A DNA stretch of 51,451 nt from Crocinitomicaceae bacterium (GCA_024639405.1 JAHEIL010000050.1:1-51451); one strand, 5' to 3'; counted from the first letter of the stretch, positions 28,650-37,089 are shown. Program-made: numbers and translations. Notes: a model not told the origin generated them from the sequence alone.

Positions 28650-28676
28650 AATCCCAACTACAGTGTAATTGGGATT
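28650..28676. terminator. Bidirectional terminator between convergent genes
   Basis: AATCCCAA/TTGGGATT makes an 8-bp perfect stem. On the minus strand it is followed by a run of T (plus-strand A run 28645-28650), so it best serves asnS, but it lies right after the stop of the plus-strand gene too. Confidence 0.75.
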
Positions 28677-28696
28677 AAGAATTTAATATTTTTAGA

Positions 28697-30136
28697 TTAA
28701 AACTCCGCGTTCAATGGTGTTCTAGGGAAAGGAATCACATCGCGAATATTTGACATTCCCGTCACAAACATTACCATTCGTTCGAATCCTAAGCCAAAAC
28801 CTGCGTGTGGCACAGAACCAAACTTACGCGTGTCCATATACCACCATAATTCTTCTTCAGGAATGTTAAACGCAGCGCATTTTTCTTTCAAAATATCTAA
28901 GCGTTCCTCACGTTGTGACCCTCCAACAATTTCTCCAATCCCTGGGAATAAAACGTCCATGGCAGCTACCGTTTTACCATCGTCATTTTGACGCATGTAG
29001 AACGCTTTAATTTCAGCTGGATAATCAGTAAGTATTACAGGACATTTAAATTCTTTTTCAACTAAGTAGCGTTCGTGTTCACTTTGTAAATCGATCCCCC
29101 AAGAGACATCGTATTTGAATTTTTTCTTTTTATAATGTGAAGAATTTTTCAAGACTTCTATCGCTTCCGTGTATGTTAAACGTTTGAATTCATTTGCAAC
29201 AACAAATTGTAAACGCTCAATCAACGACAATTCGTTGCGTTCATTTTGAGGTTTTTGGGCTTGTTCTTGGCTTTCACGGTCATTTAAAAATTTCAAATCA
29301 TCGGTGCAATTATCCATTACGTATTGACAAATGAATTTTAAAAAATCTTCTGTCAAGTTCATGTTCGCTTTCAAATCATTGAACGCAACTTCCGGTTCAA
29401 TCATCCAAAATTCGGCTAAATGGCGCGACGTATTTGAATTTTCAGCTCTAAACGTTGGACCAAACGTATATACTTGACCAAGCGCTAAAGCAGCCAACTC
29501 AGCTTCCAATTGCCCCGATACTGTTAAGTTCACGGCTTTACCAAAGAAATCTTCTTTATAATTTACAGAACCATCTTCGTTTAAAGGTGGGTTTTTAGGA
29601 TCTAAGTTCGTAACTCTAAACATCTCCCCTGCTCCTTCTGCGTCAGAACCTGTGATAATTGGCGTATGTAAATAGAAAAAACCTTTTGAATTAAAATAAT
29701 GGTGAATGGCATACGCTACAGCGTGACGGATTCTAAATACTGCTCCGAATGTATTTGTTCTAAAACGAAGGTGTGCTTGTTCACGTAAAAATTCAAGACT
29801 GTGTTTTTTTGGTTGCATCACTGTTCGTTGCACATCATCAGGATTTGCTTCCCCAATAATTTCAATAGCAGAAACTTGTAATTCAAACGCTTGTCCAGTT
29901 CCTTGAGAAGCAACTAAGGTACCAGTTAAACCAACCGCTGCTGCCGTTGTGATTTTTTTCAAGATTGCTTCGTCGAATTGCTCAAAATCAACTACAGCTT
30001 GAATGGTATTAATAGTTGAACCATCATTCAATTGAATAAAACGATTGCTTCGAAATGCTCTTACCCATCCTTTTACAAGGTATTCTTGACCGATTTTTGG
30101 GTCTTTAATAAGATCAACTATTTTAACTCTTTCCAT
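28697..30136 (-). CDS. asnS: Asparagine--tRNA ligase
   Basis: The protein has 479 residues. An N-terminal OB-fold anticodon-binding domain ([20 protein letters not shown]) precedes the class II catalytic core with motif 2 [21 protein letters not shown] split by a short loop and motif 3 [15 protein letters not shown]. The MIEPE and the ending [11 protein letters not shown] favour asparaginyl- over aspartyl-tRNA synthetase. It charges tRNA-Asn in the cytoplasm. Confidence 0.96.
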   Translation of the reverse strand: MERVKIVDLIKDPKIGQEYLVKGWVRAFRSNRFIQLNDGSTINTIQAVVDFEQFDEAILKKITTAAAVGLTGTLVASQGTGQAFELQVSAIEIIGEANPDDVQRTVMQPKKHSLEFLREQAHLRFRTNTFGAVFRIRHAVAYAIHHYFNSKGFFYLHTPIITGSDAEGAGEMFRVTNLDPKNPPLNEDGSVNYKEDFFGKAVNLTVSGQLEAELAALALGQVYTFGPTFRAENSNTSRHLAEFWMIEPEVAFNDLKANMNLTEDFLKFICQYVMDNCTDDLKFLNDRESQEQAQKPQNERNELSLIERLQFVVANEFKRLTYTEAIEVLKNSSHYKKKKFKYDVSWGIDLQSEHERYLVEKEFKCPVILTDYPAEIKAFYMRQNDDGKTVAAMDVLFPGIGEIVGGSQREERLDILKEKCAAFNIPEEELWWYMDTRKFGSVPHAGFGLGFERMVMFVTGMSNIRDVIPFPRTPLNAEF

Positions 30137-30155
30137 GTTTCTTGATTTTGACGAA

Positions 30156-30163
30156 CAAAAATA
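30156..30163 (-). promoter_or_regulatory. -7 box of asnS
   Basis: On the minus strand TATTTTTG lies 19 nt before the asnS ATG. No clear -33 element. Confidence 0.45.
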
Positions 30164-30220
30164 AGAAGAAAGTGCCTATTTTAAGCTATTATGAATGGAT
30201 AAAAAAGAAATGGTTTGAAA

Positions 30221-30784
30221 TTATTTGTTATTCCAATTGGTCATGGTCATGTTCAACCCAATCGTAGCAAAACTTTTTATGAATTCTGTTGCAGTTTGAA
30301 TGCGTTCTTCAATTGTTAGACGTTCTTCACTGTTCCATTCACCTAACACATAATCCACTTGTTGCCCTTTGTTGAATTCGCTCCCCACGCCAAAGCGTAA
30401 ACGGCAATATTCTTGAGAATTTAAAACCGCCTGGATGTCTTTCAATCCATTGTGTCCGCCATCACTGCCTTTCCCTTTCATGCGTAATTTCCCAAAAGGA
30501 AGTGCTAAATCATCGGTAATAACAACAATGTTTTCGCGGGGTATTTTTTCAGCTTGCATCCAATAATTAACCGCTTTACCAGAAAGGTTCATAAAGGTCG
30601 TTGGTTTAATTAGTACCAAGGTTCGACTTTTAAACTTTATTTCAGCTACATCTGCTAATTTGTTACTGGCAAATTTACCACCGTATTCTTTCGCTAAAGC
30701 TTCCACCACTTTGAATCCAATATTGTGACGTGTTTCCGCATATTTATCACCTGGATTGCCTAAACCGATAATTAAATACTTCAT
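30221..30784 (-). CDS. pth: Peptidyl-tRNA hydrolase
   Basis: The protein has 187 residues, the normal size for bacterial Pth. It has the opening YLIIGLGNPGDKYAETRHNIGF with catalytic His20, the TTFMNLSGKAV segment and the late GKGSDGGHNGLKDI motif. It frees tRNA from peptidyl-tRNA that drops off ribosomes. It starts 10 nt after the alcohol dehydrogenase gene and is probably cotranscribed with it; asnS downstream has its own promoter. Confidence 0.96.
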   Translation of the reverse strand: MKYLIIGLGNPGDKYAETRHNIGFKVVEALAKEYGGKFASNKLADVAEIKFKSRTLVLIKPTTFMNLSGKAVNYWMQAEKIPRENIVVITDDLALPFGKLRMKGKGSDGGHNGLKDIQAVLNSQEYCRLRFGVGSEFNKGQQVDYVLGEWNSEERLTIEERIQTATEFIKSFATIGLNMTMTNWNNK

Positions 30785-30794
30785 AGCTTATTCG

Positions 30795-31964
30795 TTAAAT
30801 TGCAGCCGTAACAATTTGAGCAACGTGCGTAGGTGTAATTGCTCCCCTTTCTCCCATCGTTAACCATGAACGATCTTCAAATCGTTTTTTAATTTCAGCA
30901 GCAATCGTATCCGTATCCGTTGAATAATTACTAATTTTTGTTTCAATTCCTAAACGGTTAAAGAATGCTTCTGTTTGACGAATAGCTTCGAGCGCAATTT
31001 CTTCATCCGTTCCAATTAAGTTCCAAACACGTTTTCCGTATTGCGCTAATTTTTCTTTTTTCGTTTCAAATTGATTTTCGTACAAGCGCGGTGCAATAAT
31101 TGCTAGTGTTCGCGCGTGATCGATCCCATAAATTGCAGTTAATTCGTGCCCAATCATATGAGTTACCCAATCCGTTGGTACACCACAACGTAAATTCCCA
31201 TTCAAAGCGTGCGTTGCCGACCACATTAAATTCGATGCTAAGCGATAATCAGCAGGATTTTCAATTACTTTTTCAGCAATTTCGATCAGCGTTAATAAAA
31301 TCCCTTCTGCTTGGCGTTCTTGCAGTAGATTATCCGTTGGATAGGTAATGTATTGTTCTAACGTATGCATAAACGCATCTGTAATTCCATTCGCCAATTG
31401 ACGTTTCGGTAAGGTCGTAATTAAGGTTGGGTCGCAAAACGAGAATTTTGGAAAAAATAATGGTCCACCCATCGCACGTTTTTCCTTCGTTTCCGCTCTA
31501 CTGATTACTGCTCCTGAATTGGCTTCAGATCCTGTAGCAGGAAGTGTCAATACCGTTCCAAAAGGCAATGCTTTTAAAAAATCACAGCCTGGTTTGCGGT
31601 CCAAAACATCCCACGCTTCACCTTCATAATAAAATGCGCCAGTCATAAATTTCACGCCATCAATAACGGATCCACCGCCAACAGCTAAAATAAATTCAAT
31701 GTTCTTTTCACGCGCTAAGTGTACGCCTTTCATTAAAGTAGTATACTGAGGATTCGCTTCAATTCCTCCAAATAATACCACTTCAAAACCAGTTAGCGCA
31801 TTTAACAAATTGGTTAGCAAACCTGTTTTTTCAATGCTCCCGCCTCCGTAAGCAAGCATTATTTTCTTAGATGGTGCAAACTCACCTACTAATTCAGGCA
31901 GTCTAGTTAATTGTTCTTTCCCAAAAACAATACGCGTTGGATTAATTACTTCAAAATTCAGCAT
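30795..31964 (-). CDS. Iron-containing alcohol dehydrogenase, YqhD/butanol dehydrogenase type
   Basis: I start at ATG 31964, giving 389 residues (YqhD is 387), because a promoter sits just upstream and an extra 19 residues from 32021 have no family match. The protein opens MLNFEVINPTRIVFGK, has the NADP-binding AVGGGSVIDGVK and LPATGSEANSGAVI segments, and metal ligands in the DAFMHTLEQY and GIDHARTLAIIAPRL regions. The family reduces aldehydes to alcohols, usually with NADPH, and often relieves aldehyde stress. Substrate is not predictable. The downstream pth gene is probably in the same unit. Confidence 0.92.
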   Translation of the reverse strand: MLNFEVINPTRIVFGKEQLTRLPELVGEFAPSKKIMLAYGGGSIEKTGLLTNLLNALTGFEVVLFGGIEANPQYTTLMKGVHLAREKNIEFILAVGGGSVIDGVKFMTGAFYYEGEAWDVLDRKPGCDFLKALPFGTVLTLPATGSEANSGAVISRAETKEKRAMGGPLFFPKFSFCDPTLITTLPKRQLANGITDAFMHTLEQYITYPTDNLLQERQAEGILLTLIEIAEKVIENPADYRLASNLMWSATHALNGNLRCGVPTDWVTHMIGHELTAIYGIDHARTLAIIAPRLYENQFETKKEKLAQYGKRVWNLIGTDEEIALEAIRQTEAFFNRLGIETKISNYSTDTDTIAAEIKKRFEDRSWLTMGERGAITPTHVAQIVTAAI

Positions 31965-31967
31965 ACA

Positions 31968-31975
31968 CAAAAGTA
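31968..31975 (-). promoter_or_regulatory. -7 box of the alcohol dehydrogenase gene
   Basis: On the minus strand TACTTTTG ends 3 nt before the ATG, so the transcript is likely leaderless. This position supports the shorter start. Confidence 0.55.
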
Positions 31976-32040
31976 AGTAAAAAGGAAGACGTGTTGTGAT
32001 ATTTTTCGTACTTTCGCGCACCTTAATTTTTTAAGGCAAT

Positions 32041-32128
32041 GGAGAGGTGTCCGAGTGGCTGAAGGAGCACGCCTGGAAAGTGTGTATACGCCAAAAGTGT
32101 ATCGCGGGTTCGAATCCCGCCCTCTCCG
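32041..32128 (+). tRNA. tRNA-Ser (GGA)
   Basis: The acceptor stem GGAGAGG/CCTCTCC, D-arm, anticodon loop CTGGAAA with anticodon GGA, a long class II variable arm, and the T-arm GCGGGTTCGAATCCCGC are all present. Discriminator is G; the 3' CCA is not encoded. It is 88 nt long and reads UCC/UCU serine codons. A small CCTTAA/TTAAGG hairpin lies just ahead at 32021-32036. The 3' end of the gene is duplicated 94 bp downstream. Confidence 0.97.
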
Positions 32129-32206
32129 CAATGAAATGAAGGAAGTGTGGGATGAGAACCTTGGTTTGAGACAACGTCCATCGAAAACAATTTTAATTGT
32201 TGAGAT

Positions 32207-32223
32207 AATCCCGCCCTCTCCGC
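32207..32223 (+). repeat. 17-bp duplicate of the tRNA-Ser 3' end
   Basis: AATCCCGCCCTCTCCGC repeats positions 32113-32129 exactly, 94 bp downstream. Duplicated tRNA 3' ends are the usual sign of attachment sites left by tRNA-targeting integrases. No integrase is nearby, so it may be a scar. Confidence 0.75.
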
Positions 32224-32226
32224 CAT

Positions 32227-32347
32227 AATTTTCAAAAGCTAGCCGAAAGGCAGGCTTTTTTTGTTTTACGTGCGATAAAAGCTCGCTTTTAAAAGCAACG
32301 TGAAATAAAAAAGTCAAAGTTGCGCAGCAGCTTAGCTTTTGAAAATT
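32227..32347. repeat. 121-bp structured element bounded by a 15-bp inverted repeat
   Basis: AATTTTCAAAAGCTA (32227-32241) is the exact reverse complement of 32333-32347. Inside are a GCC-GAAA-GGC hairpin, a TAAAAGC/GCTTTTA hairpin (32276-32291) and a GCAAC/GTTGC pair (32295-32323), which together would make a branched fold. The remaining sequence up to 32400 is a G/C-richer segment with CGAGCGCAGCGAG. It is either a short non-coding RNA or a MITE-like element. Confidence 0.55.
32234..32262 (+). terminator. Terminator after tRNA-Ser
   Basis: AAAAGCTAGCC-GAAA-GGCAGGCTTTT forms an 11-bp stem with one mismatch, then more T residues. It can stop transcription from the tRNA. The same hairpin, with one base changed, recurs at 34732-34759. 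Confidence 0.65.
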
Positions 32348-32400
32348 TTTGAAGCAACCCCCAAAAACGGGTTCACGAGCGCAGCGAGTAATCTAAAGAT

Positions 32401-33621
32401 TTAAACTTTACTAAATTCAACTTCAAATTTTTCAATCCATTGCGTATAGAAAGTTAGATTCGTGATGTCAAATCCAATCAAACTTTTATCAAATAAGGTA
32501 AAATACTTTGTAGCTTTTTGGTATTCATTTTGTTTGAAATAGTTGATAGCTAACGTTAAAAGCAAAATATTGTATCGCCCTTTTTCAAAATAATTTTTGT
32601 GCAATGGAAATGCATCGATAACAACTTGATTTAAAATTTCAATGTAATTATCAGAATGAAACTCCCACAAAAGCCGACTTAAAATGACCGTGAAATCAGC
32701 AATTTCAAAAGGATTTTTAAGCTTTTTATAATAAACTTCAATGTGAGTATTATCGTTATAGAAGATTACATTCCAAGCACAAATTCTCGCGTTTAAAATT
32801 GGGTGTAAATTAAAATTTGCTTTTTCTTTTAAGTCACTAACTTTTTTGAAAAGTTGTTGAGCAGTTTGAATTTCAGCATTCACAAAATTCAATTGACACA
32901 ACAATAAAGTTTTAAAAATAGTTAAATCAGGAACTGACTTCTTAAAATCTACAGAAAGCCAATCACCAAAGAAACCATTTAAATTATATTCATCTACATA
33001 ACACTGAAGAAGATTTACCTGAAGAAAAGTAGAAGTAGTTACGTTTTTCTTAATAAAATTAATGACGAATTCGTTCCCTTTTCTTGCTTCGAAATAAAAC
33101 TCTTGAGTAGCAATTATTTGTTTTTCATTGAATTCAGATGTACTATCTTCTTGTTCTTTAAGAATAAAATTCAAAACATATTCATCCTTGTTTTTTATAG
33201 CTAATGAAATAATTGACAACATTTGAAATGTTTCTTCCCATTGGTTGAAAGAAAGATTTTTTAATGTTGATAGGATTTGAGCTCTGAACGTATTGGTATC
33301 TAAACTGTATAATTGTATGTTCTGATTGATTAAGTTGATGTCAAAGCGGTGAACATAACTTTTAAACTTTTGATAATTCTCAAATCCAATAGCAATTGCT
33401 AGTTGATTCATCGAATATAATGACCGAAAACCAATATCAGGAATTAAATTAAAAAAACGTCGAAGTGTTGTAAGGCTTATGTTTATGTTGTTCCTTTCAT
33501 TTATTAGTTCATAGAGTTTTTTACAATCATAGTTGTCCTTAACTTCAATTTCATAAATATCTTTTAAATAGGTTTTAATCCACTTTTTTTCTTCGATTGA
33601 TATGTTAATTGGAGCTGGCAT
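32401..33621 (-). CDS. Unknown protein with HTH-like N-terminus and helical C-terminus
   Basis: This 406-residue protein is not recognised with certainty. Residues about 30-95 (NNINISLTTLRRFFNLIPD ... YSMNQLAIAIGFENYQKF) match a pattern frequent in Bacteroidota, where a short helix-turn-helix-like head recognises something and a Gly-Phe-x-x-Tyr/Trp motif ends it. The rest is alpha-helical, rich in Leu, Asn, Phe and Tyr, and resembles TPR-type repeats (YFKQNEYQKATKYFTLFDK). No signal peptide or membrane helix is seen, so it is cytoplasmic. A regulatory role is inferred only from the head. It is divergent from the small secreted protein gene at 33790, which it might control. Confidence 0.8.
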   Translation of the reverse strand: MPAPINISIEEKKWIKTYLKDIYEIEVKDNYDCKKLYELINERNNINISLTTLRRFFNLIPDIGFRSLYSMNQLAIAIGFENYQKFKSYVHRFDINLINQNIQLYSLDTNTFRAQILSTLKNLSFNQWEETFQMLSIISLAIKNKDEYVLNFILKEQEDSTSEFNEKQIIATQEFYFEARKGNEFVINFIKKNVTTSTFLQVNLLQCYVDEYNLNGFFGDWLSVDFKKSVPDLTIFKTLLLCQLNFVNAEIQTAQQLFKKVSDLKEKANFNLHPILNARICAWNVIFYNDNTHIEVYYKKLKNPFEIADFTVILSRLLWEFHSDNYIEILNQVVIDAFPLHKNYFEKGRYNILLLTLAINYFKQNEYQKATKYFTLFDKSLIGFDITNLTFYTQWIEKFEVEFSKV

Positions 33622-33640
33622 TGGTGTTAAATTGTTTTGT

Positions 33641-33648
33641 CAAATTTA
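33641..33648 (-). promoter_or_regulatory. -7 box of the HTH-like gene
   Basis: On the minus strand TAAATTTG lies 19 nt before the ATG at 33621. No clear -33 element. Confidence 0.4.
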
Positions 33649-33702
33649 AGGTTTCATAATTTGTAAAAATAAGAATGGAGTTATTTGGACACATTTGGTT
33701 TT

Positions 33703-33731
33703 TTTGGAAAATGGTTTAATGGATACTTTTG
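33703..33731 (+). promoter_or_regulatory. Promoter of the small secreted protein gene
   Basis: TTTG (33703-33706), 17 nt, then TACTTTTG (33724-33731) fits the Bacteroidota consensus. The leader to the ATG at 33790 is about 50 nt. Confidence 0.6.
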
Positions 33732-33789
33732 AAAAAATACAGAAAGAGAATTTTACAACTCTAATTTTACTAAAACTAAACTTAAAAAA

Positions 33790-34209
33790 ATGAATAAACT
33801 ATTTCTAATTGCAACATTATTGATATCATTCAATTATGTAAATGCTCAAACCGTGAAAATGCCAAATGGCGATTATGAAGTCACTTGTAAAAGATCTTGG
33901 CAAGAATGTACTTTGTGTAACCAGAAGAAAGAATTCGTTTACAGGGTCAAAAATTTTAAAGGAGATGATTCTAAGACCGTTGAATATTGTGTAGAAAGTA
34001 TGTTAACAAGCATTACAAATAACTTACATTTAAAATTTGAATTAGCAAAAAAAATGACAGCGATTTATCCTGGATTCACTGAAACAGTATATATGGCGCC
34101 AGATAAATGTGAAGCATCTAAAACAAGTAATCATAGTTTTGTGACTAAATCTGCTGAATTTATTGAAAAATTCACGGCAGTTCAACATGAAAAGTGCAAA
34201 AATCAATAA
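33790..34209 (+). CDS. Small secreted Cys-containing protein, unknown function
   Basis: The protein has 139 residues, with signal peptide MNKLFLIATLLISFNYVNAQ. The mature part is highly charged, with six Cys: three in CKRSWQECTLC near the start and one each in EYCVES, DKCEAS and EKCKNQ. This suggests disulfide bonds in the periplasm or outside. I recognise no family. It lacks a T9SS sorting domain and a lipobox. It is followed by another small secreted protein gene after 92 bp, both downstream of a good promoter. Confidence 0.8.
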   Translation: MNKLFLIATLLISFNYVNAQTVKMPNGDYEVTCKRSWQECTLCNQKKEFVYRVKNFKGDDSKTVEYCVESMLTSITNNLHLKFELAKKMTAIYPGFTETVYMAPDKCEASKTSNHSFVTKSAEFIEKFTAVQHEKCKNQ

Positions 34210-34301
34210 TGAGATAAAATTGGAGACAAGTAAACCAAACCAAAAACAGCGAGTATTCTGAAAATCGATAAGAGTAAGAACTAAACTAAAATAAAAATAA
34301 A

Positions 34302-34706
34302 ATGAAAAAGTTATTATTAATGGCAACCATGATGTTCATGTTTGGAGCAGCTAGAGCTCAAGCTGCTGATTATTTTGTCAAAAACGGAGATTTAATGGTA
34401 AAAAAAGGAGGTTCAACTTCAACTTTTCAAGACGGTGGTAATAATCCAATAATTGACTTCGCTGAAGGTCTGATAAATGAAAAATATTATTTGATTTATT
34501 GGAAATCAAATGGCGAATCAAAAATATGTACAATCACTGAAAATGGCAAATGGAGTAATCAATCTAATTTTGATTGTAGATGTGGGAAAAATATTGATAA
34601 AATTAAATTCATAGATAAACAAACATTAATTATTTCTTGCACTGATGGTAAAAGGTATAAAAAAACCTATTCACAAGGAGGAGGTAGTTCAGAAAGTAAT
34701 TACTAA
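34302..34706 (+). CDS. Small secreted protein, unknown function
   Basis: The protein has 134 residues with signal peptide MKKLLLMATMMFMFGAARAQA. The mature part is likely beta-rich (DYFVKNGDLMVKKGG, YYLIYWKSNGESKICTITENGKW) with four Cys, including CRC, and a Gly/Ser-rich tail (QGGGSSESNY). No family is recognised. The repeating 'label-value' strands resemble short beta-propeller or sandwich units, which is only an impression. It lies in the same direction as the preceding secreted gene and ends just before a hairpin shared with the tRNA side of this block. Confidence 0.78.
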   Translation: MKKLLLMATMMFMFGAARAQAADYFVKNGDLMVKKGGSTSTFQDGGNNPIIDFAEGLINEKYYLIYWKSNGESKICTITENGKWSNQSNFDCRCGKNIDKIKFIDKQTLIISCTDGKRYKKTYSQGGGSSESNY

Positions 34707-34731
34707 AGCAAACCCTAACCCACCAATAAAT

Positions 34732-34759
34732 TAAAAGCTAGCCGAAAGGCTGGCTTTTA
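34732..34759. terminator. Terminator hairpin between convergent genes
   Basis: TAAAAGCTAGCC-GAAA-GGCTGGCTTTTA is a 12-bp stem with one G-T pair. It lies 26 nt after the secreted-protein gene and 15 nt from the stop of the convergent GyrI-like gene. It differs by one base from the hairpin at 32234-32259. Confidence 0.7.
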
Positions 34760-34773
34760 TGATTTAACGCTTC

Positions 34774-35253
34774 CTACTTCTCAATAATCGGAATCCAAAT
34801 TTCTTCTTCTGAAGAAGGATCATTGTTTTTGTATTTTTCTCCTAGAACTTCAAAATGCGGTCTGTTCGCTAATTCGTATATTGAATTGGGTAACCATGTG
34901 CCGAAAATGTATTGAAACACGCTAGAATCGTTACTAGAGCCTATGTAATCAAACACAGCATACAATCCACCCTCCAAAGAAAATGACTCCATATTTAATG
35001 GAACATTCTCAAAAGAAGCCACTTCAACGGTAGCCCATTTTTCAAATTCATTCGTTGGTTTAAAATCTTGGAAATGGTTGGGTTGATAAACCTGCAATGC
35101 GATTAGATCAGAAGAAATTGTAGATAATATATCCTTTCGATTAGGCATAAATTTTTGCCATAGTTCAACCGTTTTGTTGTTGGTTAAACTCATTTGCACG
35201 CGAATGCCAATTAGTTTTTTAGGTTTTAAATTTACAATTCTTGGTTCCATCAT
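34774..35253 (-). CDS. GyrI-like small-molecule-binding domain protein
   Basis: The protein has 159 residues and is one stand-alone GyrI-like/AraC effector-binding domain. It has the typical opening PRIVNLKPKKLIGIRVQMSLTNNKTVELWQKFM, the central EKWATVEVASFENVPLNMESFSLEGGLYAVFDYIGS strand and the end segment NRPHFEVLGEKYKNNDPSSEEEIWIPI. Such domains bind hydrophobic ligands; some are linked to regulators, others are hydrolases. There is no DNA-binding domain here. It lies 11 nt after a lipoprotein gene in the same direction. Confidence 0.88.
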   Translation of the reverse strand: MMEPRIVNLKPKKLIGIRVQMSLTNNKTVELWQKFMPNRKDILSTISSDLIALQVYQPNHFQDFKPTNEFEKWATVEVASFENVPLNMESFSLEGGLYAVFDYIGSSNDSSVFQYIFGTWLPNSIYELANRPHFEVLGEKYKNNDPSSEEEIWIPIIEK

Positions 35254-35264
35254 TTACAGTAAAT

Positions 35265-36002
35265 TTAATTTAAGTGTATTCCAAATACTAGTCCAAACCA
35301 AGGTTTGTTTTGATAGATCCAACTAGAACGGTTGTGATCTAATAAATGGTCAAAACCAACAGATAATCCAAAGGTAATATTGTTTACAGCAAAAACCCCT
35401 GCTATCCCATTTGTGGAGACAACACCATCGTATTCTTGTTGAATACCATTATTAGTATTTGTTGGTGACATAAACGTGTTCCCTAAACCTGAAAACACGC
35501 CAATAGAAAATCCCAAATGATTCATTTTCCTCACAGAACAACCTAATGGATTTGAAAAATAATTTAAAGCATACCGATCGTTTCTAAAACCTACATAAAG
35601 TGCCCCATTTAAATTCGCGTTTAGTTGTGCAGGAACATTTACTTGAGATGGTCTGTATTTTAAAGGAATTGTAAAAAAATCTATGTCTAAAAAAGATTTA
35701 TTATATGTAGCGGCATGTTTATTTCCAGATGAAATTTTACTAGGTAAGATCAGAACACGCTGCAATGTGTCAATCACTTTTAGTTTACCTTCAAATTTGG
35801 TCGTGTAAATAACTAGCGTGTCATCTTTTGAAATTTTATATACGCTTTGTTTTTTACCATTAATTCTTTGAAAATAATACCCATCATTAAAATCATGTTT
35901 TGCTGAATTTTCAAACAAACTACAGGAAGAAATTCCTAAAATCACAGGAATGAAAAATGCAATAAGTTTTATAAATTTAGATTTATGGTTAAGAAAGATC
36001 AT
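35265..36002 (-). CDS. Predicted lipoprotein, unknown function
   Basis: The protein has 245 residues. The signal peptide ends in ILGISSCS, a good lipobox with Cys as lipid anchor. The mature part has a charged N-terminal half and a C-terminal half of alternating strands (HLGFSIGVFSGLGNTF, GIAGVFAVNNITFGLSVGFDHLL, WFGLVFGIHLN) that resembles an outer-membrane beta-barrel or sandwich. No family is recognised. It lies 37 nt after ansA and may be cotranscribed with it and with the GyrI-like gene. Confidence 0.8.
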   Translation of the reverse strand: MIFLNHKSKFIKLIAFFIPVILGISSCSLFENSAKHDFNDGYYFQRINGKKQSVYKISKDDTLVIYTTKFEGKLKVIDTLQRVLILPSKISSGNKHAATYNKSFLDIDFFTIPLKYRPSQVNVPAQLNANLNGALYVGFRNDRYALNYFSNPLGCSVRKMNHLGFSIGVFSGLGNTFMSPTNTNNGIQQEYDGVVSTNGIAGVFAVNNITFGLSVGFDHLLDHNRSSWIYQNKPWFGLVFGIHLN

Positions 36003-36039
36003 ATTTTATACTAAAACCTGTGAATTTGTAATTAATAAA

Positions 36040-37065
36040 TCAACCCATTTCTCCACAAAGCGAATGGTTTAATTTTTCAATTACTTCATCTATACTTATG
36101 TTTTGGCCAACCAAATGCATTAATTTGGTAATTGCTGCTTCAGTTGTTAAATCTTTACCACTGACAACACCAACTTCATTGAAAAACGAGCTTGTTTGGT
36201 ACTTGCCTTGTTGAACAGCACCCGAGCTACATTGCGTTACATTTAGAATAATTCCTCCTTGTTGTAAGTAATCTTGGATGTAGTTTCTGAAGGCTTGATC
36301 ACTTGGTGCATTGCCGGCTCCAAAAGTTTCTATTACGAGAGCTTTGATGGTATCCGTATCGAATAAACTTGCAAATCCAGCAGCTGGAAAACCAGGATAT
36401 ATTTTCAATAAGCCGACGTTTGTATTCAGTTGTGAGTAATACTTGAAGTCTGGTAAATTTGTCCGAAACAATTGATTGTAATTGTATGCGATGTTTACAC
36501 CTGCTTTTGCTAATTCAGCATAATTGGGAGATGCAAACGCTTCAAATTGATTGGCAGATATTTTCGAACAACGGTTGCCGCGGTACAAAGAATACTCAAA
36601 ATATACGGCCACTTCTTGAACAATCGCAAAACCCTGTTCGTCTTTATCTGCAGCGATTTCAATGGCTGTAATTAAGTTTTCTTTCCCATCGGTACGAATA
36701 GTACCAATTGGCAATTGAGAACCTGTTAAAATCACTGGTTTTCTTAATCCTTGCAACATAAAACTCAAAGCAGAAGCTGTAAACGCCATGGTGTCAGAGC
36801 CATGCAAAATAACAAAGCCATCGTAGTTTTCGTAGTTTTCAGCAATGATATCTGCCATTTTCTTCCATGTTTTCGGATCCATTTCCGATGAATCGATCGG
36901 ATGTTCAAAACTTATCGTGGTGAGTGCAACATTTAAACGATTGATTTCAGGAACATGGTCGTGCATGTGTTTGAAATCGAAGCTGATTAATTGACCTGTT
37001 TTGGGATCATTTATCATGCCAATCGTACCGCCGGTATAAAGCATCAAAATAGATGGTTGCGCCAT
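36040..37065 (-). CDS. ansA: Type I L-asparaginase
   Basis: The protein has 341 residues, close to E. coli AnsA. It has YTGGTIGMI with the catalytic Thr14, the second-threonine motif HGSDTMAFTASAL, and KPVILTGSQLPI. It hydrolyses asparagine to aspartate and ammonia; no signal peptide is present, which fits the cytoplasmic type I. It has its own promoter, and the lipoprotein and GyrI-like genes follow it in the same direction. Confidence 0.94.
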   Translation of the reverse strand: MAQPSILMLYTGGTIGMINDPKTGQLISFDFKHMHDHVPEINRLNVALTTISFEHPIDSSEMDPKTWKKMADIIAENYENYDGFVILHGSDTMAFTASALSFMLQGLRKPVILTGSQLPIGTIRTDGKENLITAIEIAADKDEQGFAIVQEVAVYFEYSLYRGNRCSKISANQFEAFASPNYAELAKAGVNIAYNYNQLFRTNLPDFKYYSQLNTNVGLLKIYPGFPAAGFASLFDTDTIKALVIETFGAGNAPSDQAFRNYIQDYLQQGGIILNVTQCSSGAVQQGKYQTSSFFNEVGVVSGKDLTTEAAITKLMHLVGQNISIDEVIEKLNHSLCGEMG

Positions 37066-37089
37066 AAAGTTGTTCTTTTAAAGAAAAAT

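Noticed and set aside
31958-32317. Minus-strand frame of 119 codons across tRNA-Ser with the phrase RDSNPRYTFGVYTLSRRAPSATRTPLH
   Set aside because: This is the antisense of the tRNA gene. Such frames are often misannotated as proteins because tRNA sequence is conserved.
32227-32347. The inverted-repeat element considered as an insertion sequence
   Set aside because: It is far too short to encode a transposase and no target-site duplication was seen; only a MITE-like or RNA element remains possible.
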